A stretch of DNA of 64,000 nucleotides from Pedobacter sp. Leaf216 (GCF_001421515.1 NZ_LMKM01000013.1:35000-98999), one strand, 5' to 3'; shown: positions 9,473-18,630, counted from the first letter of the stretch. Numbers and translations are program-made. Notes: generated from the sequence alone by a model not told the origin.

Positions 9473-10444
9473 ATGAACAACATCACAAAAATTCAATTGG
9501 CACAAAATGGTCCCTTCGTATCTAAACTTGGTTTAGGTTGTATGCGCATGTCGTCTATCTGGGGCGGGCCAACACCTAATGAAACGGAAAGTATTGCTAC
9601 CATCCACGAAGCTATGGATAGTGGCATTAATTTTATCAACACCGGAGATTTTTATGGTGCCGGCCACAACGAAATGCTTATCGGCAAAGCCATTAAAGAC
9701 AGGCGAAACGATGCCTTTATCAGTGTAAAATTTGGTGCCATCTTTCACAATGGCCAGTGGCTGGGCTTGGATCTCAGACCGATTGCCATTAAAAACTTTA
9801 TCAATTACTCGCTTACCCGTTTAGGTATCGAAACTATTGATCTTTACCAGCCCAGCCGGATGGATGGAAGCGTACCGGTAGAAGACATAATTGGCACCGT
9901 AGCCGATTTGGTTAAAGAAGGTAAAGTGCGCCATATTGGTGTATCCGAGATTAATGCTGATCAACTTCGCCAGGCCAACAGCATCCACCCGATAAGTGCC
10001 CTGGAAATTGGTTATTCGCTTGCCGACCGGCAAATAGAAACCGATCTTTTACCCGCAGCTGCCGAGTTGGGCATTGCCGTAGTGGCCTTTGCCAATACTG
10101 CCGAAGGTTTGTTAACCGGAGAGATGAAAGCTCCACTTGCCGAAAATGATTACCATAGCCACTTTACTCGTTTTCAGGGTGATAACCTGGTGCATAACCT
10201 CGAAAAAGTAGAAGTGTTAAAGCAACTGGCCCATAATAAAGGCTGTACGCCAACACAGTTGGCCATTGCCTGGGTTAAAGAGCAGGGAAATAACATTATG
10301 CCTTTGGTGAGCATGAGCCATAGATCGCGATTGCCTGAAAATATTAAAGCCATGGATATTGCATTTACACCTGAAGAAATGAACACTTTAAATACTACTT
10401 TTGCAATAGGTGCAATACATGGTGGCACTTATTTACAACGCTAA
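9473..10444 (+). CDS. Aldo/keto reductase with a non-canonical catalytic tetrad
   Basis: A 323-residue TIM-barrel NAD(P)H-dependent oxidoreductase. Family landmarks are 'KLGLGCMRMS', 'INTGDFYGAGHNEMLIG', 'ISVKFG' and 'VRHIGVSE'. The Tyr (about 61) and Lys (about 86) of the tetrad are present, but the usual DTA Asp aligns with Asn56 and the usual His in 'YxQHR' is replaced in YQPSR (125-129). From memory this variant recurs in a distinct AKR subfamily, so it is probably not a random defect. The start MNNITK at 9473 is preferred over a TTG-type upstream start at 9449. The AraC regulator begins 1 nt after its stop codon, so the two are co-transcribed. Confidence 0.9.
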   Translation: MNNITKIQLAQNGPFVSKLGLGCMRMSSIWGGPTPNETESIATIHEAMDSGINFINTGDFYGAGHNEMLIGKAIKDRRNDAFISVKFGAIFHNGQWLGLDLRPIAIKNFINYSLTRLGIETIDLYQPSRMDGSVPVEDIIGTVADLVKEGKVRHIGVSEINADQLRQANSIHPISALEIGYSLADRQIETDLLPAAAELGIAVVAFANTAEGLLTGEMKAPLAENDYHSHFTRFQGDNLVHNLEKVEVLKQLAHNKGCTPTQLAIAWVKEQGNNIMPLVSMSHRSRLPENIKAMDIAFTPEEMNTLNTTFAIGAIHGGTYLQR

Positions 10445-11281
10445 ATGAACAGTCCAGCAGAAATCCTCCCCGGCGTAATCTTTTATTCCTACCTCTCTAC
10501 AGAGCGTAAGGAGAAAGTATGCTTCTGGAATCACCATACCCTGGTGTTACAGGTTTCTGGTCAGCTGGTTTTAGAAACCTCCGGTCAGAATATCTCAATA
10601 AGGGGAGGAGAGGTGCTGCTGATTGGTAAAAACCAGTTGGGTACGCTTACTAAAACGCCGCTGCCCGGTGGAAACTATGAAACCATTGTGATATCCCTGC
10701 AAGAAAATCTTTTGCGCAAAATTGTGCTTGAAGAAAAGTTAGAGGCAGACCATAAATATATAGGTCCGCCCAATATCCTGATTCCTACAAATGAATTCTT
10801 GCAGGGCTATTTTCAATCTATTGTGCCTTATGCACGTAGTTCGGGCGACAGCATGACTGATGAAATGGGGATTCTGAAAGTGAAAGAAGGAATTAAATTG
10901 TTGTTATTGGCCCTTCCAACGCTGCGCAACTTTCTGTTCGATTTTTCTGAACCGTATAAAATCGACCTGGAAAAGTTTATGCTAAGCAATTACCATTTTA
11001 ATGTGCCCATTGAAAGATTTGCACAACTCACCGGCCGCAGCCTCGCAGGTTTTAAACGCGATTTCCTGAAAACATTCGGCGCACCGCCAAGGCATTGGTT
11101 GCAGGATAAACGGCTTAATGAAGCCAAACACCTTATTGAAACCAAACATCAAAAGCCTTCATCCGTTTATCTTGATTTGGGTTTCGAAAGCTTGTCGCAC
11201 TTTTCTCATTCTTTTAAGAAAAAGTTCGGTATGGCGCCAACTACCATTATCAGTAGTATCTCTTCAAATATATATGAATAG
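10445..11281 (+). CDS. AraC family transcriptional regulator
   Basis: A 278-residue regulator with an N-terminal cupin-like sensor (about 1-160) and a C-terminal double helix-turn-helix. The second HTH shows 'SSVYLDLGFESLSHFSHSFKKKFG', the family's most conserved stretch. It directly abuts the aldo/keto reductase gene and probably controls it or responds to its substrate. Its last codons overlap the start of a small membrane protein gene by 8 nt. Confidence 0.92.
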   Translation: MNSPAEILPGVIFYSYLSTERKEKVCFWNHHTLVLQVSGQLVLETSGQNISIRGGEVLLIGKNQLGTLTKTPLPGGNYETIVISLQENLLRKIVLEEKLEADHKYIGPPNILIPTNEFLQGYFQSIVPYARSSGDSMTDEMGILKVKEGIKLLLLALPTLRNFLFDFSEPYKIDLEKFMLSNYHFNVPIERFAQLTGRSLAGFKRDFLKTFGAPPRHWLQDKRLNEAKHLIETKHQKPSSVYLDLGFESLSHFSHSFKKKFGMAPTTIISSISSNIYE

Positions 11282-11441
11282 ATTACCCTTAATTATACTA
11301 CCTCCTATTATAGGTGGGATAGTTCTTTTCCTTATCGATTACTTTATATTCTCCGAAATTAACTGGCAAAGAAATATCCTTGTCATTATTATAATGGCAA
11401 TAATAAATGCCTTTGTTGTTAATAAAGCAAAGAAACAGTAA
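11274..11441 (+). CDS. 55-residue membrane protein overlapping the AraC gene
   Basis: Begins MNRLPLIILPPIIGGIVLFL and carries two hydrophobic segments (about 4-27 and 34-50) with a basic C-terminus, KAKKQ. Its ATG lies inside the AraC gene, and the two overlap by 8 nt (ATGAATAG), which suggests translational coupling. No domain recognised. The plus-strand frame and clean two-helix pattern favour a real gene, but there is no independent support. Confidence 0.5.
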   Translation: MNRLPLIILPPIIGGIVLFLIDYFIFSEINWQRNILVIIIMAIINAFVVNKAKKQ

Positions 11442-11544
11442 GGATTGAATATGCTGATAATCACTTTTCAATATTGTTGAGTGGATACCTTCAACAGCTA
11501 ATTACTCACTGGCACAAATTCAAATTCATGCCAGTGAATAAGAA

Positions 11545-12297
11545 TTACTTGGCCAGGTAGGTCATGCCGCCATCAACAAGAATTTCGGCACCAAGTAAAA
11601 ACGAAGAATCTTCAGATGCCAGGAAAACTGCTGTTTTACCAATATCAGATGGCTGCCCGATTCTGCCTATTGGCATTACACCTGCAAATTGAGTTTTTAC
11701 AGCTTCAATATGTTCTGCAGGAACAAATTTATCAAATGCTGGCGTATCTGTAGTGCCCGGCGTAATTACATTTACCCTGATTTTTCTTTCTAACAAGTCG
11801 TTCGAAAAGCTTTTAGCAAAAAAGATTACCGCAGCTTTTGCCGCACCGTAAAGTCCGAATGAGGGGTATGCCCGATGTGCGGCATTAGATCCGATAAGGA
11901 TGATAGATCCTCCATCATTCATGTAAGGCAATGCTTTTTGTACAGTGAAGTAAACGCTTTTCAGGTTAAGATCCATCGTTTTATTATAGTCTTCTTCGCT
12001 AACATCTGCTACGGTTCCGGTTGTTCCTGCACCGGCATTGGCTACCAGCACATCAATTTTGCCAAATTTTTCTGCTGTATCTTTAAACACCCGCTCCAAA
12101 TCGGCAAGGTTGGTTACATCTGCATTGAGGGCTATAAAATCATTGCCTAACTGATTAATGGAATGTTCTAAAGTTTGATGATTTCTGCCAACAATAGCTC
12201 CGGCAGCCCCCTCATTTTTAAACGCTTCAGCTATACCAAATCCAATGCCGCTATTACCGCCTGTAATTACGGCTACTTTGTTTTTTAATTTACTCAT
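11545..12297 (-). CDS. SDR family NAD(P)-dependent oxidoreductase
   Basis: A classical short-chain dehydrogenase of 250 residues. It shows the dinucleotide motif TGGNSGIG near residue 13, the 'NAGAG' motif, a catalytic Ser in 'IILIGSNAA' and YGAAK as the Tyr-x3-Lys pair. It ends with a typical 'LVDGGMTYLAK'. A Crp/Fnr regulator lies 91 bp upstream on the same strand and probably controls it. Substrate unknown. Confidence 0.92.
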   Translation of the reverse strand: MSKLKNKVAVITGGNSGIGFGIAEAFKNEGAAGAIVGRNHQTLEHSINQLGNDFIALNADVTNLADLERVFKDTAEKFGKIDVLVANAGAGTTGTVADVSEEDYNKTMDLNLKSVYFTVQKALPYMNDGGSIILIGSNAAHRAYPSFGLYGAAKAAVIFFAKSFSNDLLERKIRVNVITPGTTDTPAFDKFVPAEHIEAVKTQFAGVMPIGRIGQPSDIGKTAVFLASEDSSFLLGAEILVDGGMTYLAK

Positions 12298-12388
12298 GAT
12301 TTACCTATTTAATGTTAGGTCAAAGATGCACTTGCGCAAGGAGCTGCATCTTATCAAAAGTCATTAAATACGCTTGATAAAGATCAAT

Positions 12389-12979
12389 CTACCGGGAAGA
12401 GTTCTTCCTGATCCGGCTTAAGGTTTCGGGGGTTAAACCCAGGTAAGAAGCAATTAAATTTTGCGGAAACCGCTGTATAAAATGTGGATAATCATTAATG
12501 AGTTCCTGAAAACGCTCTTCGCCGGTTAAGCTAATGGCATTCTGCATCCTCTTCTGTGCCGCTATGGTATTGTTCTGGCTAAGCACATTCTGCATTGCCG
12601 AAAAAGCGGGGATGGGCTTTATAAATTCCTCTACCAGGTTATGGGTAATCTGTAAGATCTCCATATCCTCTAACGCTTCTATATTAAAACGGCTTGGTAT
12701 TAATTTGTAAAAACTTTCAAAATCGGCCAACCACCAGTTTTCAACACTTAATTTTAAAATATGTTCATGCCCTTTTTCATCTACCGTAAACGTTTTGGCT
12801 GCCCCTTTTACAATAAAGCCAGTATATTTACATACATCGCCTTCCTGTAAAAAGTATTGCCGCTTGCGGATTTTTTTTGGTTTAAAGTGAGTGGTAAGTA
12901 TTTGCTTATCTTCTACAGAAAGCGTTTGGCCTGAAAGTTTTTGAACATAATCGAACAGCGCCTGAAAATTATCCATCAT
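12389..12979 (-). CDS. Crp/Fnr family transcriptional regulator
   Basis: A 196-residue protein with an N-terminal cyclic-nucleotide-binding-type barrel ('YFLQEGDVCKYTGFIVKGAAK') and a C-terminal winged helix ending 'ASYLGLTPETLSRIRKNSSR', the recognition helix of this subfamily. No Cys cluster for Fe-S sensing is visible. It is transcribed towards the SDR gene. Many Bacteroidota regulators of this type sit beside the single enzyme they control; that link is inferred here. Confidence 0.92.
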   Translation of the reverse strand: MMDNFQALFDYVQKLSGQTLSVEDKQILTTHFKPKKIRKRQYFLQEGDVCKYTGFIVKGAAKTFTVDEKGHEHILKLSVENWWLADFESFYKLIPSRFNIEALEDMEILQITHNLVEEFIKPIPAFSAMQNVLSQNNTIAAQKRMQNAISLTGEERFQELINDYPHFIQRFPQNLIASYLGLTPETLSRIRKNSSR

Positions 12980-13145
12980 AGAAGTGCTTAAGGAGAAGCT
13001 TCAAAAATAAAACTTTCAAATTGGTTTCAAAATAGCTTTACCCGAATGTACTTATTCTGCTTATAATTTCAGAACTACGCCATTGTGCAGATAAATCCCA
13101 CCTTTTTTTCTAACTTGAGTTAATTTTTTGTTTTACTAAAGCTCC

Positions 13146-15632
13146 ATGGTGAATATTAGCATATTCTTTCGACCCTTTTCAATCCAACTGATATTACTCT
13201 TATTGCCAATTGTTTTGCTGGCACAAAATAAGTCTCAGGTAAAAGACACTGTGCATAGTGATACTGCTAGGATTGGATTTGTAGAAAAAATGCAGCGATT
13301 CGCAAAGCAATCAGCAAGTTCGAGCGCGAAAGAATTTGAGTCTGATAAGGCCCTGCTGGCGCAAAACAAAATTTTTGAAGAGGTTAAACGAAACCTGCAA
13401 AAGGCAAAAATGTTCCTTAAAAAGTCTCCGGATAATTTGGTTACAAAATCGCGGTTAGATGGCATTGATAAAGATTTTAAAACAGCAATTGATGGGGTAA
13501 TCATTAATACGGGAAGCGCGCAGACCTTCAGAAACTTGACCGCGACATCTAAAATCTTAACCGAGCTACAGGTTAAAGCCGCCGCTATTAAATTGATTCT
13601 GGATGTACATCAAGAGCAGCTTAATACCTTCAGGTACAAGTTAGACTCATTATTAAGCATTCCTGCCCTGTTCAAATTTTCTAATGATTCTGCAGTCCTA
13701 ACCAGGTATATCGGACAGATCAAAGTGGTGGCTTACCAATATCATCCTATTGACAGCCTGTTAAAGCAAGATCTTTTGCGCACAACGGCTCTTTTAAATA
13801 GAACAAACCTATTGGTATTTAACCTGCAAATCAGTCAGGAAGAAATATCTGCTTACCAGCAGGATATGGCTAGGAATTCTTTTAAGAGAGAATTTGCCAA
13901 TATTTGGGATTCGGCCGTTTACAGCAGGCCTTTTAAAGAAATTCTTCAACAGGCAGAGGCAAAGGGAATGCTGACACTTATTTTTTACCTTGAAAATAAC
14001 GTAGGGAAATTATTTGTTGTTCTATTGCTGATATTATGCTCATTTCTGTATATCCGCTCCCTGAAATCAATTTATAAAGAACAAGATCTTTTAACTGATA
14101 ATTTTGAAGGTAAGCTGGTACTTCGTTATCCGCTGCTTTCGGCTATATTATTGGTACTAAATGTATCGCAATTTATGTTCATCTCTCCTCCATTTGTTTT
14201 AAATGTGATTATCTGGACCCTATCTTGTTTATGTTTAACAGTGATGTTCAGGGCATTTATTACTCGGTATTGGATGCGTACCTGGCTATTGATGGTGGTG
14301 TTTTTCTTGGTTGCGGCTTTAGATAATCTTATTCTTCAGGCTTCAAGACCTGAAAGATGGTTGGTGCTGATCATTTCTACAGTAGGTTCGGTTGCAGGTG
14401 CAGTGATTATGATTACTGGAAAGAAGCAGGAACTCCGTGAGAAATTAATCGTTTTGGCAATTGGTTTAATGGTGTTGTTAGAATTCGGCTCTACCCTGGC
14501 AAACATATTTGGCAGGTACAATCTTGCCAAAACGCTTTTTATCGGTGGTTTTTTAAATGTTGTTATTGCCATTTTGTTTTTGTGGACTGTTCGCCTGATT
14601 AATGAGGGCCTTTTTCTTGCATTTAGTGTATATAAGGAGCAGGATAAGAAACTTTTCTACCTCAACTTCGATAAGGTTGGTAAAAAGGTACCAATGTCTT
14701 TTTATTTTCTCCTTGTTTTTGGATGGATATTACTGCTTGGACGAAATTTTGCAGGTTTTGAATCTGTGGTAAACCCAGTTCAAGACTTTTTTGCTATAGA
14801 AAGAACCTTGGGTGAATACACCTTTACTATCAATGGTCTTTTGTTATTCTTCTTTATCATGGGTGTATCCGTTGTAACCTCGCAAGTGGTATCTTTCTTT
14901 GCGTCGGATAAGCACCTCGTACACGATAAACAGGGAAAAAAGAACGTAATGCAAGGGATAGGGAGCTGGTTGCTTTTAATTCGCATTGTTATATTAAGCG
15001 TTGGGCTTTTTCTTGCTATTGCAGCCGTGGGGATACCCCTTGATCGAATTACAATAGTAATTGGAGCACTAGGCGTAGGGATCGGATTTGGGTTACAGAA
15101 CATTGTTAACAACCTGGTAAGTGGTTTAATTATCGCATTTGAAAAGCCCGTTAATGTTGGCGATGTGGTAGATATTGGCGGGCAGGCCGGAACAATGAAA
15201 TCGGTTGGTTTTAGAAGCAGTGTAATAACCACCTGGGATGGGGCGGATGTGGTGATGCCGAATGGGGACCTGTTGAGTTCGCATTTAATTAACTGGTCGC
15301 TGGCCGGAAACAAAAGACGTGTTTTTATTCCTTTAGGCATAGATTATGATTCTGATTTACCGGTTGTAAAAACGCTTGTAAGTCAAATTTTAGAAGAGGA
15401 GCAACGCATTTTGAAAAAGCCTTCATATGCGGTGCTTTACGATTCTTTTAGCGAAAGTTCAATTGATATGAAAATATATTTTTGGGTAAGGGATTTTAAG
15501 GAGGCAGCCCTAATTAAAAGTGATATTGTAACCGCTATTAACGAAAAGTTTAAAGCGAACGCGATAAAAATTCCTTTTCCACAACAAGAAATATACTTGC
15601 ATAATACCGTTCGCGGTAAGGAGGAAAGCTAA
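13146..15632 (+). CDS. Large MscS-type mechanosensitive ion channel
   Basis: An 828-residue inner-membrane channel with a signal peptide (ending VLLAQ), a periplasmic coiled-coil-rich domain (about 30-270) and then multiple membrane segments. The MscS core follows: the pore-lining helix 'VIGALGVGIGFGLQNIVNN', then 'SGLIIAFEKPVNVGDVVDI' and the cytoplasmic beta domain ('VVMPNGDLLSSHLINWS'). It resembles MscK/MscM-type channels that relieve turgor on hypo-osmotic shock. It stands alone, followed by a palindromic repeat rather than a T-run terminator. Confidence 0.93.
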   Translation: MVNISIFFRPFSIQLILLLLPIVLLAQNKSQVKDTVHSDTARIGFVEKMQRFAKQSASSSAKEFESDKALLAQNKIFEEVKRNLQKAKMFLKKSPDNLVTKSRLDGIDKDFKTAIDGVIINTGSAQTFRNLTATSKILTELQVKAAAIKLILDVHQEQLNTFRYKLDSLLSIPALFKFSNDSAVLTRYIGQIKVVAYQYHPIDSLLKQDLLRTTALLNRTNLLVFNLQISQEEISAYQQDMARNSFKREFANIWDSAVYSRPFKEILQQAEAKGMLTLIFYLENNVGKLFVVLLLILCSFLYIRSLKSIYKEQDLLTDNFEGKLVLRYPLLSAILLVLNVSQFMFISPPFVLNVIIWTLSCLCLTVMFRAFITRYWMRTWLLMVVFFLVAALDNLILQASRPERWLVLIISTVGSVAGAVIMITGKKQELREKLIVLAIGLMVLLEFGSTLANIFGRYNLAKTLFIGGFLNVVIAILFLWTVRLINEGLFLAFSVYKEQDKKLFYLNFDKVGKKVPMSFYFLLVFGWILLLGRNFAGFESVVNPVQDFFAIERTLGEYTFTINGLLLFFFIMGVSVVTSQVVSFFASDKHLVHDKQGKKNVMQGIGSWLLLIRIVILSVGLFLAIAAVGIPLDRITIVIGALGVGIGFGLQNIVNNLVSGLIIAFEKPVNVGDVVDIGGQAGTMKSVGFRSSVITTWDGADVVMPNGDLLSSHLINWSLAGNKRRVFIPLGIDYDSDLPVVKTLVSQILEEEQRILKKPSYAVLYDSFSESSIDMKIYFWVRDFKEAALIKSDIVTAINEKFKANAIKIPFPQQEIYLHNTVRGKEES

Positions 15633-15934
15633 AGATGCCCAGTACTTTTTGTAATTTATGGTTCAGATCGTTGTGTTTCCAATGGCATTAAGTTAAGCTC
15701 TGGTAACGGCTAATATAATTTAACCACAGATGAGAAGGATGCACACCGTTATAAAGATCCGTGCTTATCTGTGTCCATCTGTGGTTAAAACGCTAACTTA
15801 ATTGTGTCTTGCTACAATCAGAATGAAATCATAACAAATTCAAGCATATATGGCTCAATAATGCTGTTTAAAAATCCAACTATACTTTATTATTACGGTA
15901 AATCACCCAAAAATTTGCGGTGGTTATAATGACG
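15633..15934. other. Intergenic region holding a REP-like palindrome
   Basis: About 300 bp between converging genes (MscS and the NmrA-like gene). No ORF of interest. The inverted repeat at 15719-15789 is the only structure I see and may also end transcription. Confidence 0.5.
15719..15789. repeat. REP-like inverted repeat, 14-bp perfect arms
   Basis: TTTAACCACAGATG (15719-15732) and CATCTGTGGTTAAA (15776-15789) are perfect reverse complements around a 43-nt centre containing ATCTGTGT. 'ACCACAGAT...ATCTGTGGTT' palindromes are familiar as dispersed intergenic repeats in Bacteroidota and other bacteria (from memory). A degenerate relative lies at 27008-27044. Confidence 0.75.
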
Positions 15935-16840
15935 CTAATTTGCTTTCTTAATAAAAAGGCTTAGATAATCTGCTGCAGTTGTCCATGCTGTTTGCCCAAA
16001 AATCTCATTATCCAGGGTTGGGTGTTGAGTGGTGAACATCGAATACATGTATTGTGCCTGTTGCCATTTGGCGTACAATTCCATTTCTCCAGCAGGATTA
16101 TCTGCCCGCTGTTGCTTTATAAAGTTCGCAAACTGATCAAGGTCGCTAATTTTGTGGACAGTAAAATGTTCGTTGTTGATAGAATTTACAATTTGCGCTA
16201 ACATATTTGGGCTAACCTGAAAGCTGGCAATGTGGAGGTTACGCGGAGTTTCATCTTTAAGAGCGGCTTCAGCAGTAAAGTCTGCCGTATTTTCCATAGT
16301 AGTGAAATCAAGTTTCCAATCTGCCTTTTCGCCCCAGTAACCAATTGTTTTATTTTTTAAATCAAGCATGGGGGTATTGTATTTAAGAATATCGGCAAAT
16401 GCACCGTTAAAAATTGATGTTGCCTGTATGGTTGTGCCATCTATATATGCTTTAAACTTTCTGCGAAGATCGAAATTTCTATTTTCCCCCTGTACCAATG
16501 GATTATAATCGGTGCAGAAATCAGATGGAATGAATCTTTTTACACCACACTTTAGGGCGGCATCCAGCAAGGCACTTTGGTGATCAACAATTACCTCTTC
16601 TAAGCCTGCCAATGCAGAAACTACGCAATCTACACCCTCGCACGCATTTGCCAAACTTGTATGATCGCTGTATTGGGCCGTAATTGGCTCAATTCCATTT
16701 TTTACAAGCAGAGCAATTTTTTCAGCATCACTTTCCGGCCGTACAAGGGCTTTTACTACTGCGCCACGTTTAACTAGGGCCATGCAGATCATCGATCCCA
16801 AATTGCCTGTTGCTCCTGCAACTAAAATTGTTTTTTTCAT
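15935..16840 (-). CDS. NmrA-like NAD(P)-binding protein / aromatic alcohol reductase family
   Basis: A 301-residue atypical SDR. It starts with the Rossmann motif 'ILVAGATGNLGSMI' and has 'VDCVVSALAG' and 'GVKRFIPSDFCTDY', which match NmrA/isoflavone-reductase-like proteins. Such proteins may be true reductases or NADP-sensing regulators. It follows an alpha/beta hydrolase by 16 bp on the same strand, so the two form one transcript, with a Crp/Fnr gene upstream. Confidence 0.88.
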   Translation of the reverse strand: MKKTILVAGATGNLGSMICMALVKRGAVVKALVRPESDAEKIALLVKNGIEPITAQYSDHTSLANACEGVDCVVSALAGLEEVIVDHQSALLDAALKCGVKRFIPSDFCTDYNPLVQGENRNFDLRRKFKAYIDGTTIQATSIFNGAFADILKYNTPMLDLKNKTIGYWGEKADWKLDFTTMENTADFTAEAALKDETPRNLHIASFQVSPNMLAQIVNSINNEHFTVHKISDLDQFANFIKQQRADNPAGEMELYAKWQQAQYMYSMFTTQHPTLDNEIFGQTAWTTAADYLSLFIKKAN

Positions 16841-16856
16841 TTCTTTTTAAGGTAGG

Positions 16857-17786
16857 TTATTTTTTTAAAAATTCGTTTACTGTTGCTATAACAGCTTCGG
16901 GGCATTCCTCAAATAGATAGTGCCCGCTTTCGGTCATCCCGGCCATCTCAAGGTTTTTACAAACATAGGGCAAAGCCATTTTCATGTAGTTATAACTTAC
17001 ATAGCTTCCAATGCCAAGTACAGGCATTAATAAGGGTTGGTATGATTTTGCATCTTCGATATCGGTAATAAAACTCTGATACCATGCATTGGATGCCCGG
17101 ATACTTTCTTTATCGTTGTAGGCAGCAGCATAAATTGCGCACTCTTTTTCACTCATCAGCGATTCATCAATCATCACATAACGGAAAAGCCAGTCTATAA
17201 GGTACCTAAATCGACCTTCTAGAATCAGTTCAGGGAGGCCTTTCACCTGGTTAAAACCCATCCACCAAGCATAAGGTAAATTGGCATCCATTTTTTCTCC
17301 AAAGGTACCAGCGGTTGGTAGGAGTGCCATATGCATCATGCCTTCATTGGGGTGTATGCCATCTGCAACGATCAGTTTTTTTATATACTGAGGGAAGTTG
17401 AAGGCCAAACTCATGGCAACCATGCCACCAATATCATGGCCGATAATGTTCACCTGCTCAAGGTTGAGTATTTTTATCAGCTCCACAATATCCTGTGCCA
17501 TATTCTTTTTATCAAAGCCGGATTCAGGTTTCTCTGATGTGCCCATTCCTCTGATATCCACTATAATTACCCGATGCGTTTTAGCAAGTTCAAGCGCAAT
17601 TGGGCGATAAGAATACCAGGTTTGTGGCCAGCCGGGTAAGCATAATAAGGGTTCTCCCGAACCTCCATCAACGTAGTGAAGTTTAACTCCATTTACCTTT
17701 GCATAGCCGTTGGTAAAACCTGGAAAGTCTTCAATTAACTTTTCGTCAGGATAAGAAATATCATTTGCTATTGAATTTTGTTGCAT
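16857..17786 (-). CDS. Alpha/beta hydrolase, epoxide hydrolase/dehalogenase type
   Basis: A 309-residue cytoplasmic hydrolase. It has the HGxP-like oxyanion block 'LPGWPQTWYSYRP', an Asp nucleophile in 'IIGHDIGGMVAM' and a C-terminal His in 'ESGHYLFEECPE'. An Asp nucleophile rather than Ser points to epoxide hydrolases and haloacetate dehalogenases. Together with the NmrA-like gene 16 bp downstream it suggests detoxification of a small electrophile (inference). An array of TTGGTA half-sites lies about 45 bp upstream. Confidence 0.9.
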   Translation of the reverse strand: MQQNSIANDISYPDEKLIEDFPGFTNGYAKVNGVKLHYVDGGSGEPLLCLPGWPQTWYSYRPIALELAKTHRVIIVDIRGMGTSEKPESGFDKKNMAQDIVELIKILNLEQVNIIGHDIGGMVAMSLAFNFPQYIKKLIVADGIHPNEGMMHMALLPTAGTFGEKMDANLPYAWWMGFNQVKGLPELILEGRFRYLIDWLFRYVMIDESLMSEKECAIYAAAYNDKESIRASNAWYQSFITDIEDAKSYQPLLMPVLGIGSYVSYNYMKMALPYVCKNLEMAGMTESGHYLFEECPEAVIATVNEFLKK

Positions 17787-17829
17787 ATTGTCATGTTTTT
17801 TGTGATTTCAAAGTTAACATGACCACAGG

Positions 17830-17853
17830 TTGGTAAAACTACCAATTGGTAGT
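17830..17853. promoter_or_regulatory. Three TTGGTA half-sites, candidate operator
   Basis: TTGGTA, TACCAA and TTGGTA follow each other at 17830, 17840 and 17846. The last two form a perfect 16-bp palindrome ACTACCAATTGGTAGT (17838-17853). The array sits between the Crp/Fnr stop codon and the hydrolase start, where an operator for the hydrolase-NmrA operon would be expected. Confidence 0.55.
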
Positions 17854-17860
17854 AAATGTT

Positions 17861-18430
17861 TTATCTGATTTTTGCCCTTATTCTGCTTAAGGCATTGGGG
17901 GTGATCCCCAGAATGGAAGCCAGGTGTTTCACAGGGATTTTCTTCAACAATTCGGGCATCTCTAAGAATCCTGCATAACGCTCTTCGGCAGACATGGTTT
18001 GAAAGTTAAGAAGTTGGTCTACCATCCTCGCCGCTGTGGCTTCCCATACTTTCCGCCCGAATTCTTCCCAGCTGGGAATGTGCGCATATAGAAAATCCAT
18101 ATCCTTTTTGTCGATAATCAGCAGTTCTGTTTCTTCAATTGCCTGAATGTTAAACCTGGTGGGTTTTTGCGGATTCAAACTGGAAATTTCAGTGAAAAAT
18201 TCATTTTGAAAACATACCCAGGTTGTATTTTCCTTGTTATTAAAATCATAATAAAACCGTAAACCTCCCTTTGAAATAAAGAAGTATTGGTTGGCAATTT
18301 GGCCGGTTTTCAGTACGAGCTTCCCTTTGGGTATCGATTTAAACCTGCACCGCGATAGTACAAGATCAAGCTCATGTTGTTCAATGGAAACAGTTCCTTT
18401 TATGAAAGCGACAAACTCTGCGGTACGCAT
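17861..18430 (-). CDS. Crp/Fnr family transcriptional regulator
   Basis: A 189-residue cNMP-binding-type regulator. The barrel is at about 10-120 ('KGKLVLKTGQIANQYFFISKGGLRFYY'), and the C-terminal winged helix ends 'HLASILGITPNALSRIRAKIR'. It lies directly upstream of, and in line with, the hydrolase-NmrA pair, so it is the likely regulator of that operon. A 13-bp palindrome (ATATACTGTATAT, 18468-18480) stands about 38 bp before its start and might be an autoregulatory site. Confidence 0.92.
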   Translation of the reverse strand: MRTAEFVAFIKGTVSIEQHELDLVLSRCRFKSIPKGKLVLKTGQIANQYFFISKGGLRFYYDFNNKENTTWVCFQNEFFTEISSLNPQKPTRFNIQAIEETELLIIDKKDMDFLYAHIPSWEEFGRKVWEATAARMVDQLLNFQTMSAEERYAGFLEMPELLKKIPVKHLASILGITPNALSRIRAKIR

Positions 18431-18467
18431 TTATTAAGCGGTTTTTATGGGGATTAAAAGCCGGACA

Positions 18468-18480
18468 ATATACTGTATAT
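18468..18480. promoter_or_regulatory. Small palindrome upstream of the Crp/Fnr gene
   Basis: ATATAC-T-GTATAT, a perfect 6-bp inverted repeat about 38 bp before the start codon. Candidate operator only; AT-rich palindromes arise easily by chance. Confidence 0.35.
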
Positions 18481-18596
18481 GTTGGGGAATATTGAAATTT
18501 GTTTATGCAAAATATAAAGCCAAAGCCTAAAGGGTTATTCACTTTTGAAATATCGGGCAATCGAATTGCTCGCCATTAGCGGGAAATTGCGCTAAT

Positions 18597-18630
18597 AAAA
18601 AAGCTCCAAAACATTTGTTCTGGAGCTTTT
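18597..18630 (-). terminator. Rho-independent terminator after the CsbD gene
   Basis: AAAAGCTCCA and TGGAGCTTTT form a perfect 10-bp stem with a 12-nt loop; on the minus strand it is followed by a run of T. It closes the minus-strand envelope/stress gene run. Confidence 0.85.

Noticed and set aside
14780..15340. 186-codon minus-strand ORF inside the MscS gene
   Set aside because: It is antisense to the most conserved part of the channel; its Pro/Ser/Thr-rich text is typical of a shadow frame.
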